Source: Bacillus sp. FJAT-27225 (GTDB lineage: Bacteria > Bacillota > Bacilli > Bacillales > Cytobacillaceae). From it: a stretch of DNA of 64,000 bases. This document shows positions 51,545 to 60,394 of this stretch, piece after piece. How positions within the stretch are numbered: the stretch's first letter is position 1; each line of letters begins with the position of its first letter. The notes beneath the pieces were generated by a model, which saw only the letters and a list, made by a program, of their open reading frames with translations, ran no database searches and had not been told where the DNA came from. The translations under genes and the position numbers were made by a program. The DNA lies in assembly GCF_001685025.1 (NCBI RefSeq), contig NZ_MAYU01000023.1, positions 124,001-188,000 on the forward strand, read 5' to 3'.

Positions 51545-53218
51545 TTGCCACGTTCATATAGATGTTTGCCAGAAAGAGAAACGGCAAAAGGAAAATTTGG
51601 GATGGTAGCGACAGCCCATCCACTTGCAACCGAGATCGGTAAAAATGTACTAGAAGATGGGGGCAATGCGATTGATGCAGCAGTCGCCATTCAGTTTGCC
51701 CTCAATGTTGGTGAACCATCGAATACCGGAATCGGTGGTTCAGGATTTTTTATGGTTTATCACAAGGAAAGCGGAAAAATAAAAATCTTCGACGGCCATT
51801 CCCAGGCACCTGCTGCGGCGCACCCTGAGATGTTCCTGGATGAACACGGCGAAATCATTGATTTCAAAAAACGCTCGACTCATGCCACTGCGGTCGGCAT
51901 TCCTGGCATTTTGAAAGCAATGGATGCAGCCTTGATGGAATATGGAACAAAGCCGCTTTCCGAGCTTGTCGAACCAGCTGCCAAAGCGTGTGAAGAAGGC
52001 GTGCCTATGAACTGGGTTCATATCGATATGCTTGATAAGTTCCAGTATCGTCTTGGCGAAGAAGCCAAAAAGTTATACTTTGCTGAGAGCATTAAAGAAG
52101 GACATATCCTCAAGAAGCCAGAACTCGCAAGGACCTTCCGCCTTATCGGAAAAGAAGGAGTCGAAGCTTTTTATGAAGGTGAAATTGCTAAGGCAATCGT
52201 CAACACCCTTCAGGAATTAGGCGGGTTCATAACGCTTGATGATTTGAAAAATTATCGTCATACTATCGACCAGCCAGTCCGTGGCACGTACCGGGGCTAT
52301 GAGATTGCGGCCGCCAGCCCTCCGACAGCAGGAGGGCCAATCCTCCTTTATATTCTCAAACTACTGGAAAAATACGATTTAAAATCGTACGGCCTCCATT
52401 CCTGGGAAAAATATTATTTGTTTGCAGAAACGATGCGGCTTGCCTTCTCGGATAAAATAGCCTATATGGGAGATCCCCGCTTCACAGATATTCCATTAAA
52501 GGGACTTGGTGATGAGCGCTATCTCGCCGAACGGCTGAAGTATATTGATTTTGAATTTCGCAATCAGGATATCGATTTTGGGAACCCATGGAAATTTGAA
52601 GGAAGACCTGGGCCAAAGGTTATCAGGCAGCCAATGGACGCTGAACAAAGTGAGACAACCCACTTTACCGTAGCTGACGCTTTCGGAAATATTGTAGCAT
52701 GCACTTCGACTGTTGAACACCCGTTTGGGACGGGGATCCTTGTGCCAGGTTACGGGTTCTTTTTAAATAATGAGCTTACTGATTTTGACCCGCGTCCTGG
52801 GGGAATTAATGAGCCTGCCCCAGGAAAACGCCCCGTCAGCTGCAAGTGTCCTACGATTTTATTTAAGGATGGTGAACCGGTATTGACGCTTGGTTCACCA
52901 GGCGGTCCGACAATCATTGCGTCCGTGTTCCAGACAATTGTCAATATTGTCGATTTTGGAATGGATTTGAAAGATGCTATCGAGGAACCACGTATCTTCT
53001 GTTCTCCTGGCCAGTTGATATCGTGGGAGGAAGGGATTGACATGATCGCAAAAGGGAAGCTTGAGTCGATGAACTTTGAATTCGGAGAAGTCCCGCATGT
53101 GATTGGCAATGTACAGGCTATTCAATTTAACTGTGAAACCGGTGAAATGGTAGGGGCTGCAGATTCCAGCAGAGAGGGAAGTGCTTCCGGGATTGATTTT
53201 TTGCCGATAGTGGAATAA
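51545..53218 (+). CDS. ggt: Gamma-glutamyltransferase (cytoplasmic type)
   Basis: A protein of 557 residues from the TTG at 51545, eight bases after AAGGGG. The ATG at 51527 has no binding site. There is no signal peptide, unlike secreted Ggt. Autocatalytic cleavage should occur before the Thr pair in ETTHFTVADAFGN, which gives the small subunit and the nucleophile. Substrate-binding segments are GEPSNTGIGGSGFFMVY and GSPGGPTIIASVFQ. It would cleave gamma-glutamyl compounds such as glutathione analogues. It is preceded by array H and followed by a small gene. Confidence 0.88.
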   Translation: MPRSYRCLPERETAKGKFGMVATAHPLATEIGKNVLEDGGNAIDAAVAIQFALNVGEPSNTGIGGSGFFMVYHKESGKIKIFDGHSQAPAAAHPEMFLDEHGEIIDFKKRSTHATAVGIPGILKAMDAALMEYGTKPLSELVEPAAKACEEGVPMNWVHIDMLDKFQYRLGEEAKKLYFAESIKEGHILKKPELARTFRLIGKEGVEAFYEGEIAKAIVNTLQELGGFITLDDLKNYRHTIDQPVRGTYRGYEIAAASPPTAGGPILLYILKLLEKYDLKSYGLHSWEKYYLFAETMRLAFSDKIAYMGDPRFTDIPLKGLGDERYLAERLKYIDFEFRNQDIDFGNPWKFEGRPGPKVIRQPMDAEQSETTHFTVADAFGNIVACTSTVEHPFGTGILVPGYGFFLNNELTDFDPRPGGINEPAPGKRPVSCKCPTILFKDGEPVLTLGSPGGPTIIASVFQTIVNIVDFGMDLKDAIEEPRIFCSPGQLISWEEGIDMIAKGKLESMNFEFGEVPHVIGNVQAIQFNCETGEMVGAADSSREGSASGIDFLPIVE

Positions 53219-53280
53219 TACGACTGGACGAAACGTTTCCGTTTCGGTAGGATGGTTACGAGACGAAAGGAGCGAACCAC

Positions 53281-53466
53281 TTGGGCAAAGATATTACTGA
53301 TAAGGATACGCAAGTTGTTTTCCTTAAGCAGAGGCTCAATATGTTCATGGACCTGCTGGATGCGATTGAACCAGAAGAGGCCGATATTGACGACATTGAC
53401 AGACTGCTTGAAATAATTGATGAAATCGAATTGAAAGTACGCGAATTTAATAACCGCGACGTATAA
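53281..53466 (+). CDS. SE1561-family small protein (61 aa)
   Basis: A TTG start eight or nine bases after AAAGGAG. The sequence VVFLKQRLNMFMDLLDAIEPEE, then DIDDIDRLLEIIDEIELKVREF, is acidic and entirely helical. I recognise it as the conserved SE1561-type protein of Bacillales, whose function is unknown. It is followed directly by a terminator. Confidence 0.75.
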   Translation: MGKDITDKDTQVVFLKQRLNMFMDLLDAIEPEEADIDDIDRLLEIIDEIELKVREFNNRDV

Positions 53467-53492
53467 CCCCCGCCTCGTGCGGGGTTTTTTCT
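53467..53492 (+). terminator. Terminator after the SE1561-family gene
   Basis: ACCCCCGC and GCGGGGT form the stem, with six Ts after it. Confidence 0.85.
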
Positions 53493-53576
53493 TGGCGCTT
53501 GTACAAAATAAGGTATTGAGTGGGTATACAAATACTATAAACTAACGAAAAGAGCCAGTTAAAGGAAGGGAATTCA

Positions 53577-54644
53577 ATGACAGAAGAACGAGATAAGCGT
53601 GAAAAAAGAAAAGATGAACATATAGGGTTGGCCCTTTCGGATGAGACCCCGGCGGACTCTCATTTTGACCAGCTATCCTTTGTCCACACATCCCTTCCGG
53701 AGATTCGTCTAAAGGATGTTGATTTACAGGTGAATCTGCCAGACTTTGTGCTGGAAACACCATTTTATATTAATGCAATGACTGGCGGCAGCAGCCGGAC
53801 TGGTACGATAAACAAAAAGCTGGCGGAGGTAGCTCGAGCAACAGGGCTGGCGATGGCGGTCGGGTCACAGCATGCAGGACTGAGAAACGAACAGCTTGCA
53901 GAAACGTATACAATCGTTCGAAAGGCCAATCCGAAAGGGATCCTATTTGCCAACGTCGGTGCCGATGCCTCGCCTGAGTTTGCGTTGAAGGCAGTTGAAA
54001 TGATTGAAGCCAACGCCCTGCAGATTCATCTGAATGCTCCGCAGGAACTCATTATGCCGGAGGGGGAGCGCGACTTTTCCGGCTGGCTTGAGCGGATTGA
54101 ATACATACAAAGCCGTGTAAGAGTACCTGTCATTGTCAAAGAAGTCGGGTTCGGGATGAGCAGGGAGACGATAGCCAGATTGCATGATGCCGGCGTTGCC
54201 TACGTAGACGTTAGCGGGCGGGGCGGAACCAATTTTATTGGCATTGAAAATAAAAGAAGGATCCACCAGGAATATGCCTATTTGGAAAACTGGGGCCAGA
54301 CAACCGCTATATCATTGGTGGAGGCCCAAGAATTTATGGATCGGCTGACTGTTTTTGCCTCGGGCGGAATCCGAAACCCCCTTGATGCGGTAAAGTGCTT
54401 GTCACTTGGCGCCAGAGCAATCGGTTTGGCAAGCCTTGTCCTAAGAGCAGTAATGGATGAGGGAACCGATTTTGCTATTGCAGAGATAGAGCATTGGCAG
54501 GAACAAGTCAAAACCATTTGTACCATGCTCGGTGCAAGGAACCCCGTTGAACTTACCAGGTGTCCGCTCGTTATTGGTAAAGAAGTACGCGAATGGTGCG
54601 AGGCGAGAGGAATCGACTGGCGAAACTATGCAAGTCGGAAATAA
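53577..54644 (+). CDS. fni: Type 2 isopentenyl-diphosphate delta-isomerase
   Basis: A protein of 355 residues, with GGAAGGGAA before the ATG. Family marks are RKDEHI near residue 10, NAMTGGSSRTGTIN (FMN and substrate loop), QIHLNAPQELIMPEGERDF with the metal-binding Glu, and VDVSGRGGTNF followed by ASGGIRNPLDA. It is an FMN- and Mg-dependent enzyme that interconverts isopentenyl and dimethylallyl diphosphate, needed for all isoprenoids. It is not next to other isoprenoid genes. A terminator follows. Confidence 0.93.
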   Translation: MTEERDKREKRKDEHIGLALSDETPADSHFDQLSFVHTSLPEIRLKDVDLQVNLPDFVLETPFYINAMTGGSSRTGTINKKLAEVARATGLAMAVGSQHAGLRNEQLAETYTIVRKANPKGILFANVGADASPEFALKAVEMIEANALQIHLNAPQELIMPEGERDFSGWLERIEYIQSRVRVPVIVKEVGFGMSRETIARLHDAGVAYVDVSGRGGTNFIGIENKRRIHQEYAYLENWGQTTAISLVEAQEFMDRLTVFASGGIRNPLDAVKCLSLGARAIGLASLVLRAVMDEGTDFAIAEIEHWQEQVKTICTMLGARNPVELTRCPLVIGKEVREWCEARGIDWRNYASRK

Positions 54645-54654
54645 ACGTGAACTG

Positions 54655-54682
54655 CCTCGCCGGGATTGGCGGGGTTTTTGTG
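54655..54682 (+). terminator. Terminator of fni
   Basis: CCTCGCC and GGCGGGG form the stem, with one G-T pair, followed by TTTTTG. Confidence 0.75.
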
Positions 54683-54886
54683 TCGGAGTGGTTTGTCCAG
54701 AAAAATAAAAAATCTGTCCCGCATTAGGTCATTAACATCTAATCCGGGAGCGTAAAAATTCCTTATTCTCCAGCTTTTATGTAAATCAATTACTTTAATC
54801 CCCCACATATCAGCGGTATAATGGACAAGGATGGAATTGTTTCAAAATTCATACTAGACTGGTTCAGGACAAGGGGGAGCAGACAA

Positions 54887-56440
54887 GTGAACATAGAAAA
54901 GTTTCAGGAAAGCATGTACAAGCTGATTGTTGAAACATCGACGAATTTGCCAAAGGACGTGCGCAGGGCGATCCAGGGTGCTGCTGAGCGAGAGAATGCA
55001 GGTACCCGTTCGGCAATGAGCCTTGCGACCATTACAAATAATATTCAAATGGCGGATCAGCACGTTTCGCCGATTTGCCAGGATACAGGGCTGCCAACGT
55101 TTAAAATCAAGACCCCGGTTGGCGTGAACCAAATCCAACTGAAAGCCGCAATCCACGAAGCATTAGCTTTGGCAACGAGGGACGGGAAGATGCGTCCGAA
55201 CTCGGTGGATTCGCTTACTGGGAAGAATAGCGGCGATAACCTTGGTGGCGGCACGCCGGTCATTAAGTTTGACCAATGGGAAAACGATTACATAGATGTC
55301 CGCCTGATTCTAAAAGGCGGCGGCTGTGAAAATAAAAATATTCAGTACAGCCTTCCGTGTGAACTGGAGGGACTTGGACGCGCCGGCCGTGACCTTGACG
55401 GTATCCGGAAATGCATCATGCACTCCGTTTACCAGGCACAAGGGCAGGGCTGTTCGGCCGGCTTCATCGGAGTTGGCATCGGCGGCGACCGCTCATCAGG
55501 CTATGACCTTGCGAAGGAGCAGCTTTTCCGTTCCAATGATGATGTGAATCCAATTGAGGAACTTCGCCAGCTTGAGGAATATGTAGTCGAGAATGCGAAC
55601 AAATTGGGAATCGGCACAATGGGCTTTGGCGGCGAAACTACGCTGCTCGGCTGTAAAATTGGTGTCATGAACCGGATCCCTGCCAGCTTCTTTGTTTCTG
55701 TAGCCTATAACTGCTGGGCATTCCGCCGCCTTGGCGTCAATGTTCATCCGGAAACTGGAGAAATCATTGACTGGATGTATCAGGAAGGCGAAAAAATCGA
55801 CTTCAGCAAAGAGCATCAGCTTGCATCTGCGGAATCAGCCGCGACTGTTGAGGCACCTAGCGTCATCACTCTTCAGGCACCAATTACAGAAGAGCAGATT
55901 CGCAGCCTGAAGGTCGGAGATGTTGTTCAAATTAATGGAATGATGTATACAGGGCGGGATGCCATTCATAAATATTTATCGGAAAATGACTCCCCTGTTG
56001 ATTTGAACGGGCAGGTCATCTACCATTGCGGCCCGGTCATGTTAAAAGATGAAGAGGGTAACTGGCATGTGAAAGCAGCCGGTCCGACTACCAGCATTCG
56101 CGAAGAACCGTATCAAGGCGATATCATGAAGCGCTTCGGCATCCGTGCCGTAATTGGCAAAGGCGGAATGGGCCCGAAAACACTTGCTGCTCTGAAGGAA
56201 CACGGCGGGGTATATCTGAACGCAATTGGCGGAGCCGCCCAGTACTATGCAGACTGCATCAAATCGGTCGAAGGTGTTGACCTCATGCAGTTCGGCATAC
56301 CAGAAGCCATGTGGCATCTAAAAGTTGAGGGCTTCACAGCGGTTGTCACAATGGACGCGCACGGCAACAGTCTCCATGCAGATGTCGACAAATCCTCCTT
56401 GGAAAAATTGGCTCAATTTAAAGAGCCAGTCTTTAAATAA
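54887..56440 (+). CDS. fumA: Class I fumarate hydratase (4Fe-4S)
   Basis: A protein of 517 residues from the GTG at 54887, seven bases after AAGGGGGAG. Alpha and beta parts are fused, as in FumA/FumB. The three cluster Cys lie in SPICQDTGLPTF, KGGGCENKN and LGCKIG. The beta part ends with MGPKTLAALKEHGGVYLNAI and MDAHGNSLH. It converts fumarate to malate in the citric acid cycle. B. subtilis has only the class II enzyme CitG; a class I enzyme is known in the B. cereus group. Oxygen-sensitive enzymes of this type suit low-oxygen growth. Confidence 0.9.
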   Translation: MNIEKFQESMYKLIVETSTNLPKDVRRAIQGAAERENAGTRSAMSLATITNNIQMADQHVSPICQDTGLPTFKIKTPVGVNQIQLKAAIHEALALATRDGKMRPNSVDSLTGKNSGDNLGGGTPVIKFDQWENDYIDVRLILKGGGCENKNIQYSLPCELEGLGRAGRDLDGIRKCIMHSVYQAQGQGCSAGFIGVGIGGDRSSGYDLAKEQLFRSNDDVNPIEELRQLEEYVVENANKLGIGTMGFGGETTLLGCKIGVMNRIPASFFVSVAYNCWAFRRLGVNVHPETGEIIDWMYQEGEKIDFSKEHQLASAESAATVEAPSVITLQAPITEEQIRSLKVGDVVQINGMMYTGRDAIHKYLSENDSPVDLNGQVIYHCGPVMLKDEEGNWHVKAAGPTTSIREEPYQGDIMKRFGIRAVIGKGGMGPKTLAALKEHGGVYLNAIGGAAQYYADCIKSVEGVDLMQFGIPEAMWHLKVEGFTAVVTMDAHGNSLHADVDKSSLEKLAQFKEPVFK

Positions 56441-56451
56441 TCAGTGAAAGG

Positions 56452-56482
56452 GTGCGGTTCCTAATAGAACCGCATCTTTTTG
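56452..56482 (+). terminator. Terminator of the fumarase gene
   Basis: GTGCGGTTC (56452-56460) pairs with GAACCGCAT (56467-56475), with CTTTTTG after it. Confidence 0.85.
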
Positions 56483-56584
56483 TTATTTGTCGAAATTGCC
56501 CGGGAAATGCTGAACTATGAAATATTTTGTGAAATCCTTCAGCTCAATTGGTTTTAACCTAACAGTTCACCAGGAGAAAATATT

Positions 56585-56593
56585 GCCATACTA
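56585..56593 (+). promoter_or_regulatory. Sigma-G-type -10 element for pdaA
   Basis: GCCATACTA fits the forespore sigma-G -10 form GHCATNHTA. The -35 side is weak. pdaA is a sigma-G gene in B. subtilis, and the start codon lies about 55 bp downstream. Confidence 0.45.
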
Positions 56594-56648
56594 TAAACGC
56601 TAAAGATTCCAAACACTAAAGAAAAATTGGGTTTGGAGGAATTGTTTT

Positions 56649-57434
56649 ATGAAAAAGTTGTACATGCTTCTGATTACAATTAGTATCCTTCTTGCCTTCA
56701 TACCGGGGATGGCATTAGGTGAAACGAATGGTTCATCCTTCGGCTGGGGCTTCAAACGAGGAAAAAACGAAATGCAGGCGGATGCCGGCTGGCAATATGA
56801 AACCATTCTCGAAAAGAACGGAGCTTTTTACAAAGGAAGTCCGGACGAAAAGGTCATTTACCTGACATTCGACAATGGGTATGAAAATGGCTATACAACC
56901 CAGGTTCTTGATGTCCTGAAGAAGCATAAAGTCCCTGCCGCCTTTTTCGTGACTGGCCACTACATCGAAAGCGCTCCTGAATGGATTGAAAGGATGGTTG
57001 AAGAAGGGCATATTGTCGGCAACCATTCGTGGGGCCACCCGGACTTTACAAAAATTCCTGATGCGCAAATCAATGAAGAGCTTGAAAAAGTACGTGCCGC
57101 TTACGAAGAATTGACAGGCAAAAAGAAAATGAAATATGTCCGACCGCCGCGCGGAACATTCAGTGACAGATCAATTGCTGCCAGTAAAAAGGCTGGCTAT
57201 ACCCATGTGTTCTGGTCGCTTGCCTACGTCGACTGGAACGTTAATCAACAACGCGGGGCCCAATACGCCTATGACAACATCATGAAGCAAGTCCACCCTG
57301 GCGCAGTCATTCTGCTCCACTCCGTTTCGAAGGACAATGCAGACGCTTTGGAAAAAGTAATTGTCGACCTGAAAGCGAAAGGCTATTCGTTTAAAAGCCT
57401 CGACCATTTAGCGAAAGATAAAGGGAAGAAGTAA
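56649..57434 (+). CDS. pdaA: Delta-lactam-biosynthetic de-N-acetylase PdaA
   Basis: A protein of 261 residues, with TGGAGG before the ATG. A signal peptide (KKLYMLLITISILLAFIPGMA) is followed by GWGFKRGKNEMQ and the NodB domain. The metal Asp stands in LTFDNGYENGY, where PdaA has DN in place of the usual DD, and HSWGHPD gives the His pair. RPPRGTFSD and LLHSVSKDNADAL match PdaA closely. It removes acetyl groups from N-acetylmuramic acid so that muramic delta-lactam forms in the spore cortex, needed for germination. Its presence shows that the organism forms spores. It equals yfjS. Confidence 0.93.
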   Translation: MKKLYMLLITISILLAFIPGMALGETNGSSFGWGFKRGKNEMQADAGWQYETILEKNGAFYKGSPDEKVIYLTFDNGYENGYTTQVLDVLKKHKVPAAFFVTGHYIESAPEWIERMVEEGHIVGNHSWGHPDFTKIPDAQINEELEKVRAAYEELTGKKKMKYVRPPRGTFSDRSIAASKKAGYTHVFWSLAYVDWNVNQQRGAQYAYDNIMKQVHPGAVILLHSVSKDNADALEKVIVDLKAKGYSFKSLDHLAKDKGKK

Positions 57435-57441
57435 AGAAGAG

Positions 57442-57470
57442 GCCGGATTCCAGATGAATCCGGCTTTTCG
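57442..57470. terminator. Terminator between pdaA and the LysE gene
   Basis: GCCGGATTC (57442-57450) pairs with GAATCCGGC (57456-57464), then TTTTCG. It lies between convergent genes. Confidence 0.85.
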
Positions 57471-57473
57471 CCC

Positions 57474-58082
57474 TCAGATATCCACTAAACTAATAAGCGA
57501 GACCACCCCAAGAATCACAATTACCAGTCCGGCAAGCTTGTTCACCAACCCAAGGTGCGGAGTGATTTGTGTTCGGAAAACATTTGCCATCACACTTAAA
57601 AAAATCCACCATGCCGCCGCACCAATCGCAACTCCTGCAACCAATGTGAGAGCAGTCCCTTGAGAGCCCCCGCTTCCCTCGATTCCCAGCCCAGCAAACA
57701 TAGCAGTGAAATTCAGAATCGTGACAGGGTTGGTAATCATCAGCAAGAAAGTAGAAGCATACATCCTCCAAAGGCTTCCCCCGGAAAGATTCGCTGCCTG
57801 CCCGGCAGGCTTTTTCCAAAAAGTCTTCATGCCCAAATAGACTAGGAACGCTGCCCCCACTATGCGCAAATGTGTCTGCTGGTCGAGCAAAAACGTGGAT
57901 ACCGCAGAGATTCCAAGCGCGGCGATGCTGGCGTATATTACATTTGCTGTAACTGCACCCAGTCCTGTACTGATTCCTGCTGCAATTCCCCTATCCAAAG
58001 TCCTTTGGATACACAACAAGCCAATTGGTCCGATCGGTGCTGAAACTGAAAACCCAAGCAAAATACTTTTAAGAAGCAACAT
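57474..58082 (-). CDS. LysE-family amino-acid exporter
   Basis: A protein of 202 residues from the ATG at 58082, nine bases after GAAAGGAT. Six hydrophobic helices are visible. The opening LLGFSVSAPIGPIGLLCIQRTLDRG is the LysE/RhtB signature (GxxPGP-like), and MITNPVTILNFTAMFAGLG is the second conserved loop. It probably exports an amino acid; which one is unknown. It stands alone. Confidence 0.85.
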   Translation of the reverse strand: MLLLKSILLGFSVSAPIGPIGLLCIQRTLDRGIAAGISTGLGAVTANVIYASIAALGISAVSTFLLDQQTHLRIVGAAFLVYLGMKTFWKKPAGQAANLSGGSLWRMYASTFLLMITNPVTILNFTAMFAGLGIEGSGGSQGTALTLVAGVAIGAAAWWIFLSVMANVFRTQITPHLGLVNKLAGLVIVILGVVSLISLVDI

Positions 58083-58225
58083 AACGAAAATCCTTTCAAT
58101 TCTAACTCCAGCTAAACATAACAAAATAATAAGTCCGAAACAATTCCTCAATTTCCTGATAGTTAGGATTGTGGTTATATAGTAAAATTAAGGAAATGAA
58201 ATCATCTAACGGACGGTGGTCTTCA

Positions 58226-58858
58226 ATGATAACCAATAAGCTGTATTTGTATATCGGCATTATTCTTTTAGCCGCGGCAATGGCCATAAGTTTTCCTTTC
58301 CCGGATGAGCAGCCACTGGGCGAGGCGAGAGAATCAATTTTAAATATGCCGATTAGAACAGCAGAGGGCTTTTCCGTTGTCGGGGTGATTGGTGTTGCTA
58401 TGTTGATTACAGGACTCTTTTTCTTCGTGAATTCCTTTCGTCAGTACAAGGGCAGGGTATTGGTTATCAGCCTTATTATGGTTGCGGCAGGCCCCCATCT
58501 GCTGGCAAATGCTTTTCAGCAAACATTTGCTTCAGGCATTTATGCAATTGATTACAAGAAGTCCGGAAGCAACTGCACATATGAAATGGTCAATGCCACG
58601 ACTTTGCATGGAGAATGTGAACTTTCGTTTGAAAATTACAGCAAGGATGAAGTCTGGTTTGAAGTTGAATTTTATGAAAATCAACTAGTCTCATTTATGA
58701 ATAAAGGGGCTCCTTACAACGTATCAGTCGGTCCCGGTGAAAGTACGACAATAAAGATTGAAACTGATATCAACGTTTCAAATATGAGGGATTATGCAGG
58801 TGGATCCATTGAAGTCGGAATCATCATTAAGTCAGGAGAAAAAACAAGGAGACTCTAA
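58226..58858 (+). CDS. Membrane protein with extracytoplasmic domain, unknown
   Basis: About 210 residues from the ATG at 58226, which has GGTGG upstream; an ATG at 58196 is possible. Three hydrophobic helices (residues 5-22, 50-70 and 80-100) are followed by a soluble C-terminal part of about 110 residues, ending FKRL-like in SGEKTRRL. That part has a beta-rich pattern (TLHGECELSFENYSKDEVWF). I do not recognise the family. It may be co-transcribed with the kinase gene 28 bp downstream. Confidence 0.6.
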   Translation: MITNKLYLYIGIILLAAAMAISFPFPDEQPLGEARESILNMPIRTAEGFSVVGVIGVAMLITGLFFFVNSFRQYKGRVLVISLIMVAAGPHLLANAFQQTFASGIYAIDYKKSGSNCTYEMVNATTLHGECELSFENYSKDEVWFEVEFYENQLVSFMNKGAPYNVSVGPGESTTIKIETDINVSNMRDYAGGSIEVGIIIKSGEKTRRL

Positions 58859-58886
58859 GATACTTTAAATAAAAGGTGTGGCGGGT

Positions 58887-59468
58887 ATGAGTATAATTGG
58901 TGAGATTGTCGATTCAGTCCGTTCAATTCCGCGAAAGCAGTCAACCTTGCTGCTTGGCATAGATGGCTGTGGCGGGTCTGGAAAGAGTACGCTGGCGAAA
59001 AAGCTGCAGGAGGATATGCCCAACGTTAGTATTGTTCATATTGATGACTTTTATTTTCCAACAAATGAACATATTAATGCTCCTCCAGTAGAAAAGCCGA
59101 TTGGTGCTGATCTTGACTGGAGGAGGGTAATGAAGCAGTTGCTCCAACCGCTTTCCGAAAACCAGGAAGGGTATTATCAACGGTATGATTGGGAAAGCGA
59201 CAAGCTCGCAGAATGGCATAAGGTTCCAGTTGGGGGAATTGTAATAATTGAAGGAGTTTACTCCACCCGGAAGGAGCTGGCTGATTTTTACGATTATACA
59301 ATATGGGTGGATTGCCCAAGGGATATACGCCTCAAGCGCGGGCTTGAACGGGATGGCGAGGCTGCCAGGGATAGATGGGTGAACAACTGGATGGTGGCAG
59401 AGGATGTGTATGTGGAAGCACATAGTCCGGCGGAGAGGGCCGACCTAAAAATTTCTGGCACAAGCTAG
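58887..59468 (+). CDS. Uridine-kinase-like P-loop kinase
   Basis: A protein of 193 residues from the ATG at 58887, eight bases after AAAGGTG. The Walker A motif GIDGCGGSGKSTLA is near residue 25, HIDDFYFPTNEH follows as in uridine/phosphoribulokinases, and IIEGVYSTRKEL is the later substrate loop. A short lid region contains RGLERDGEAARDRW. The substrate could be a nucleoside or another small molecule; the family has many uncharacterised members. Confidence 0.75.
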   Translation: MSIIGEIVDSVRSIPRKQSTLLLGIDGCGGSGKSTLAKKLQEDMPNVSIVHIDDFYFPTNEHINAPPVEKPIGADLDWRRVMKQLLQPLSENQEGYYQRYDWESDKLAEWHKVPVGGIVIIEGVYSTRKELADFYDYTIWVDCPRDIRLKRGLERDGEAARDRWVNNWMVAEDVYVEAHSPAERADLKISGTS

Positions 59469-59508
59469 AAAAGCCAGGGGGCACTTATAGCCCCACTGAC
59501 GACCTTAG

Positions 59509-59982
59509 CTATATGTATTCTTTTAAGGTTTGTTCCTCAATGAACCCAAGAGGTTTCTTGTCTTTCGAATATGCAATAATTTGGTCTTTCATATTCGGAT
59601 AGAGCACGATATTCTTTAATTCCGTAAGTTTGACCCATGTAACGTCAGTCTGATATAGATCCGGCTGTTCTGGCATCATAGGAATAGAACCCTCTTTTAT
59701 TTTGCAGTCAAACATGAGCCCTAAAGAATGTGTGTCTCCATACCTTTGGGGAGTAAGATGAGGGGCATATTCATAAACAAACGCCAATGGACCAACCTCA
59801 ACATCAACCGACGCCTCTTCCTCTGCTTCCCTCCGAACTGCTTCGATAATCGATTCACCCGGCTCAACTCCGCCGGATGGCAGATTATAATGCAATCCCT
59901 TCTCGTCCTTGAATTCAACTAAAAGAATCGATTCATTTTCTAAAATCAGCGCCCCGGCTCTTACTCGAATATGATAGGTCAA
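59509..59982 (-). CDS. NUDIX hydrolase
   Basis: A protein of 157 residues starting at TTG, six bases after GGGGGAA. The Nudix box is GGVEPGESIIEAVRREAEEEA, with the standard Glu residues (one Gly position shifted), at about 38-60. The family hydrolyses nucleoside diphosphates linked to other groups. The start lies 15 bp after the stop of a small membrane-protein gene, so the two probably form an operon. Confidence 0.85.
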   Translation of the reverse strand: MTYHIRVRAGALILENESILLVEFKDEKGLHYNLPSGGVEPGESIIEAVRREAEEEASVDVEVGPLAFVYEYAPHLTPQRYGDTHSLGLMFDCKIKEGSIPMMPEQPDLYQTDVTWVKLTELKNIVLYPNMKDQIIAYSKDKKPLGFIEEQTLKEYI

Positions 59983-59997
59983 TCAAATTCCCCCATT

Positions 59998-60207
59998 TTA
60001 CATAATTAAATCGAACACTTTTTGAAAGCCAATAGGAAGGAGAAGAGAAACAGCAACCCCAATCATGAAAGTGGCCGCAGCTGCACCGATATATTTTTGG
60101 CGCGTAATCTCTTTCCGGTTATAGCCGATATGCAACACCTTTATAATCGAAAAAACAGTCATGAAGACAATAAATATCGAAAAAATACTCGCCAATATGA
60201 CAGGCAT
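59998..60207 (-). CDS. Small two-helix membrane protein (69 aa)
   Basis: AAAGGAGG nine bases before the ATG. Two membrane helices (VILASIFSIFIVFMTVFSII and IGAAAATFMIGVAVSLLL) are joined by a basic loop KVLHIGYNRKEITRQK. The function is unknown. It is the first gene of a likely two-gene unit with the NUDIX hydrolase. Confidence 0.65.
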   Translation of the reverse strand: MPVILASIFSIFIVFMTVFSIIKVLHIGYNRKEITRQKYIGAAAATFMIGVAVSLLLPIGFQKVFDLIM

Positions 60208-60394
60208 CCCAAGGGTCCTCCTTTAGAATTTTTCCCAAAATATACTATTAGTTTATCTGAACCCAAATTGATTAGCTACCTCTATATAGATGTAGAGGCA
60301 ATATCCTCCCGCAGATTTAAGGTTATTTCCAACTTTATGTTATCAAAGTAAAACATGTTATAATACGGAAAACTAGACTAAAGGGGAAACCAAT

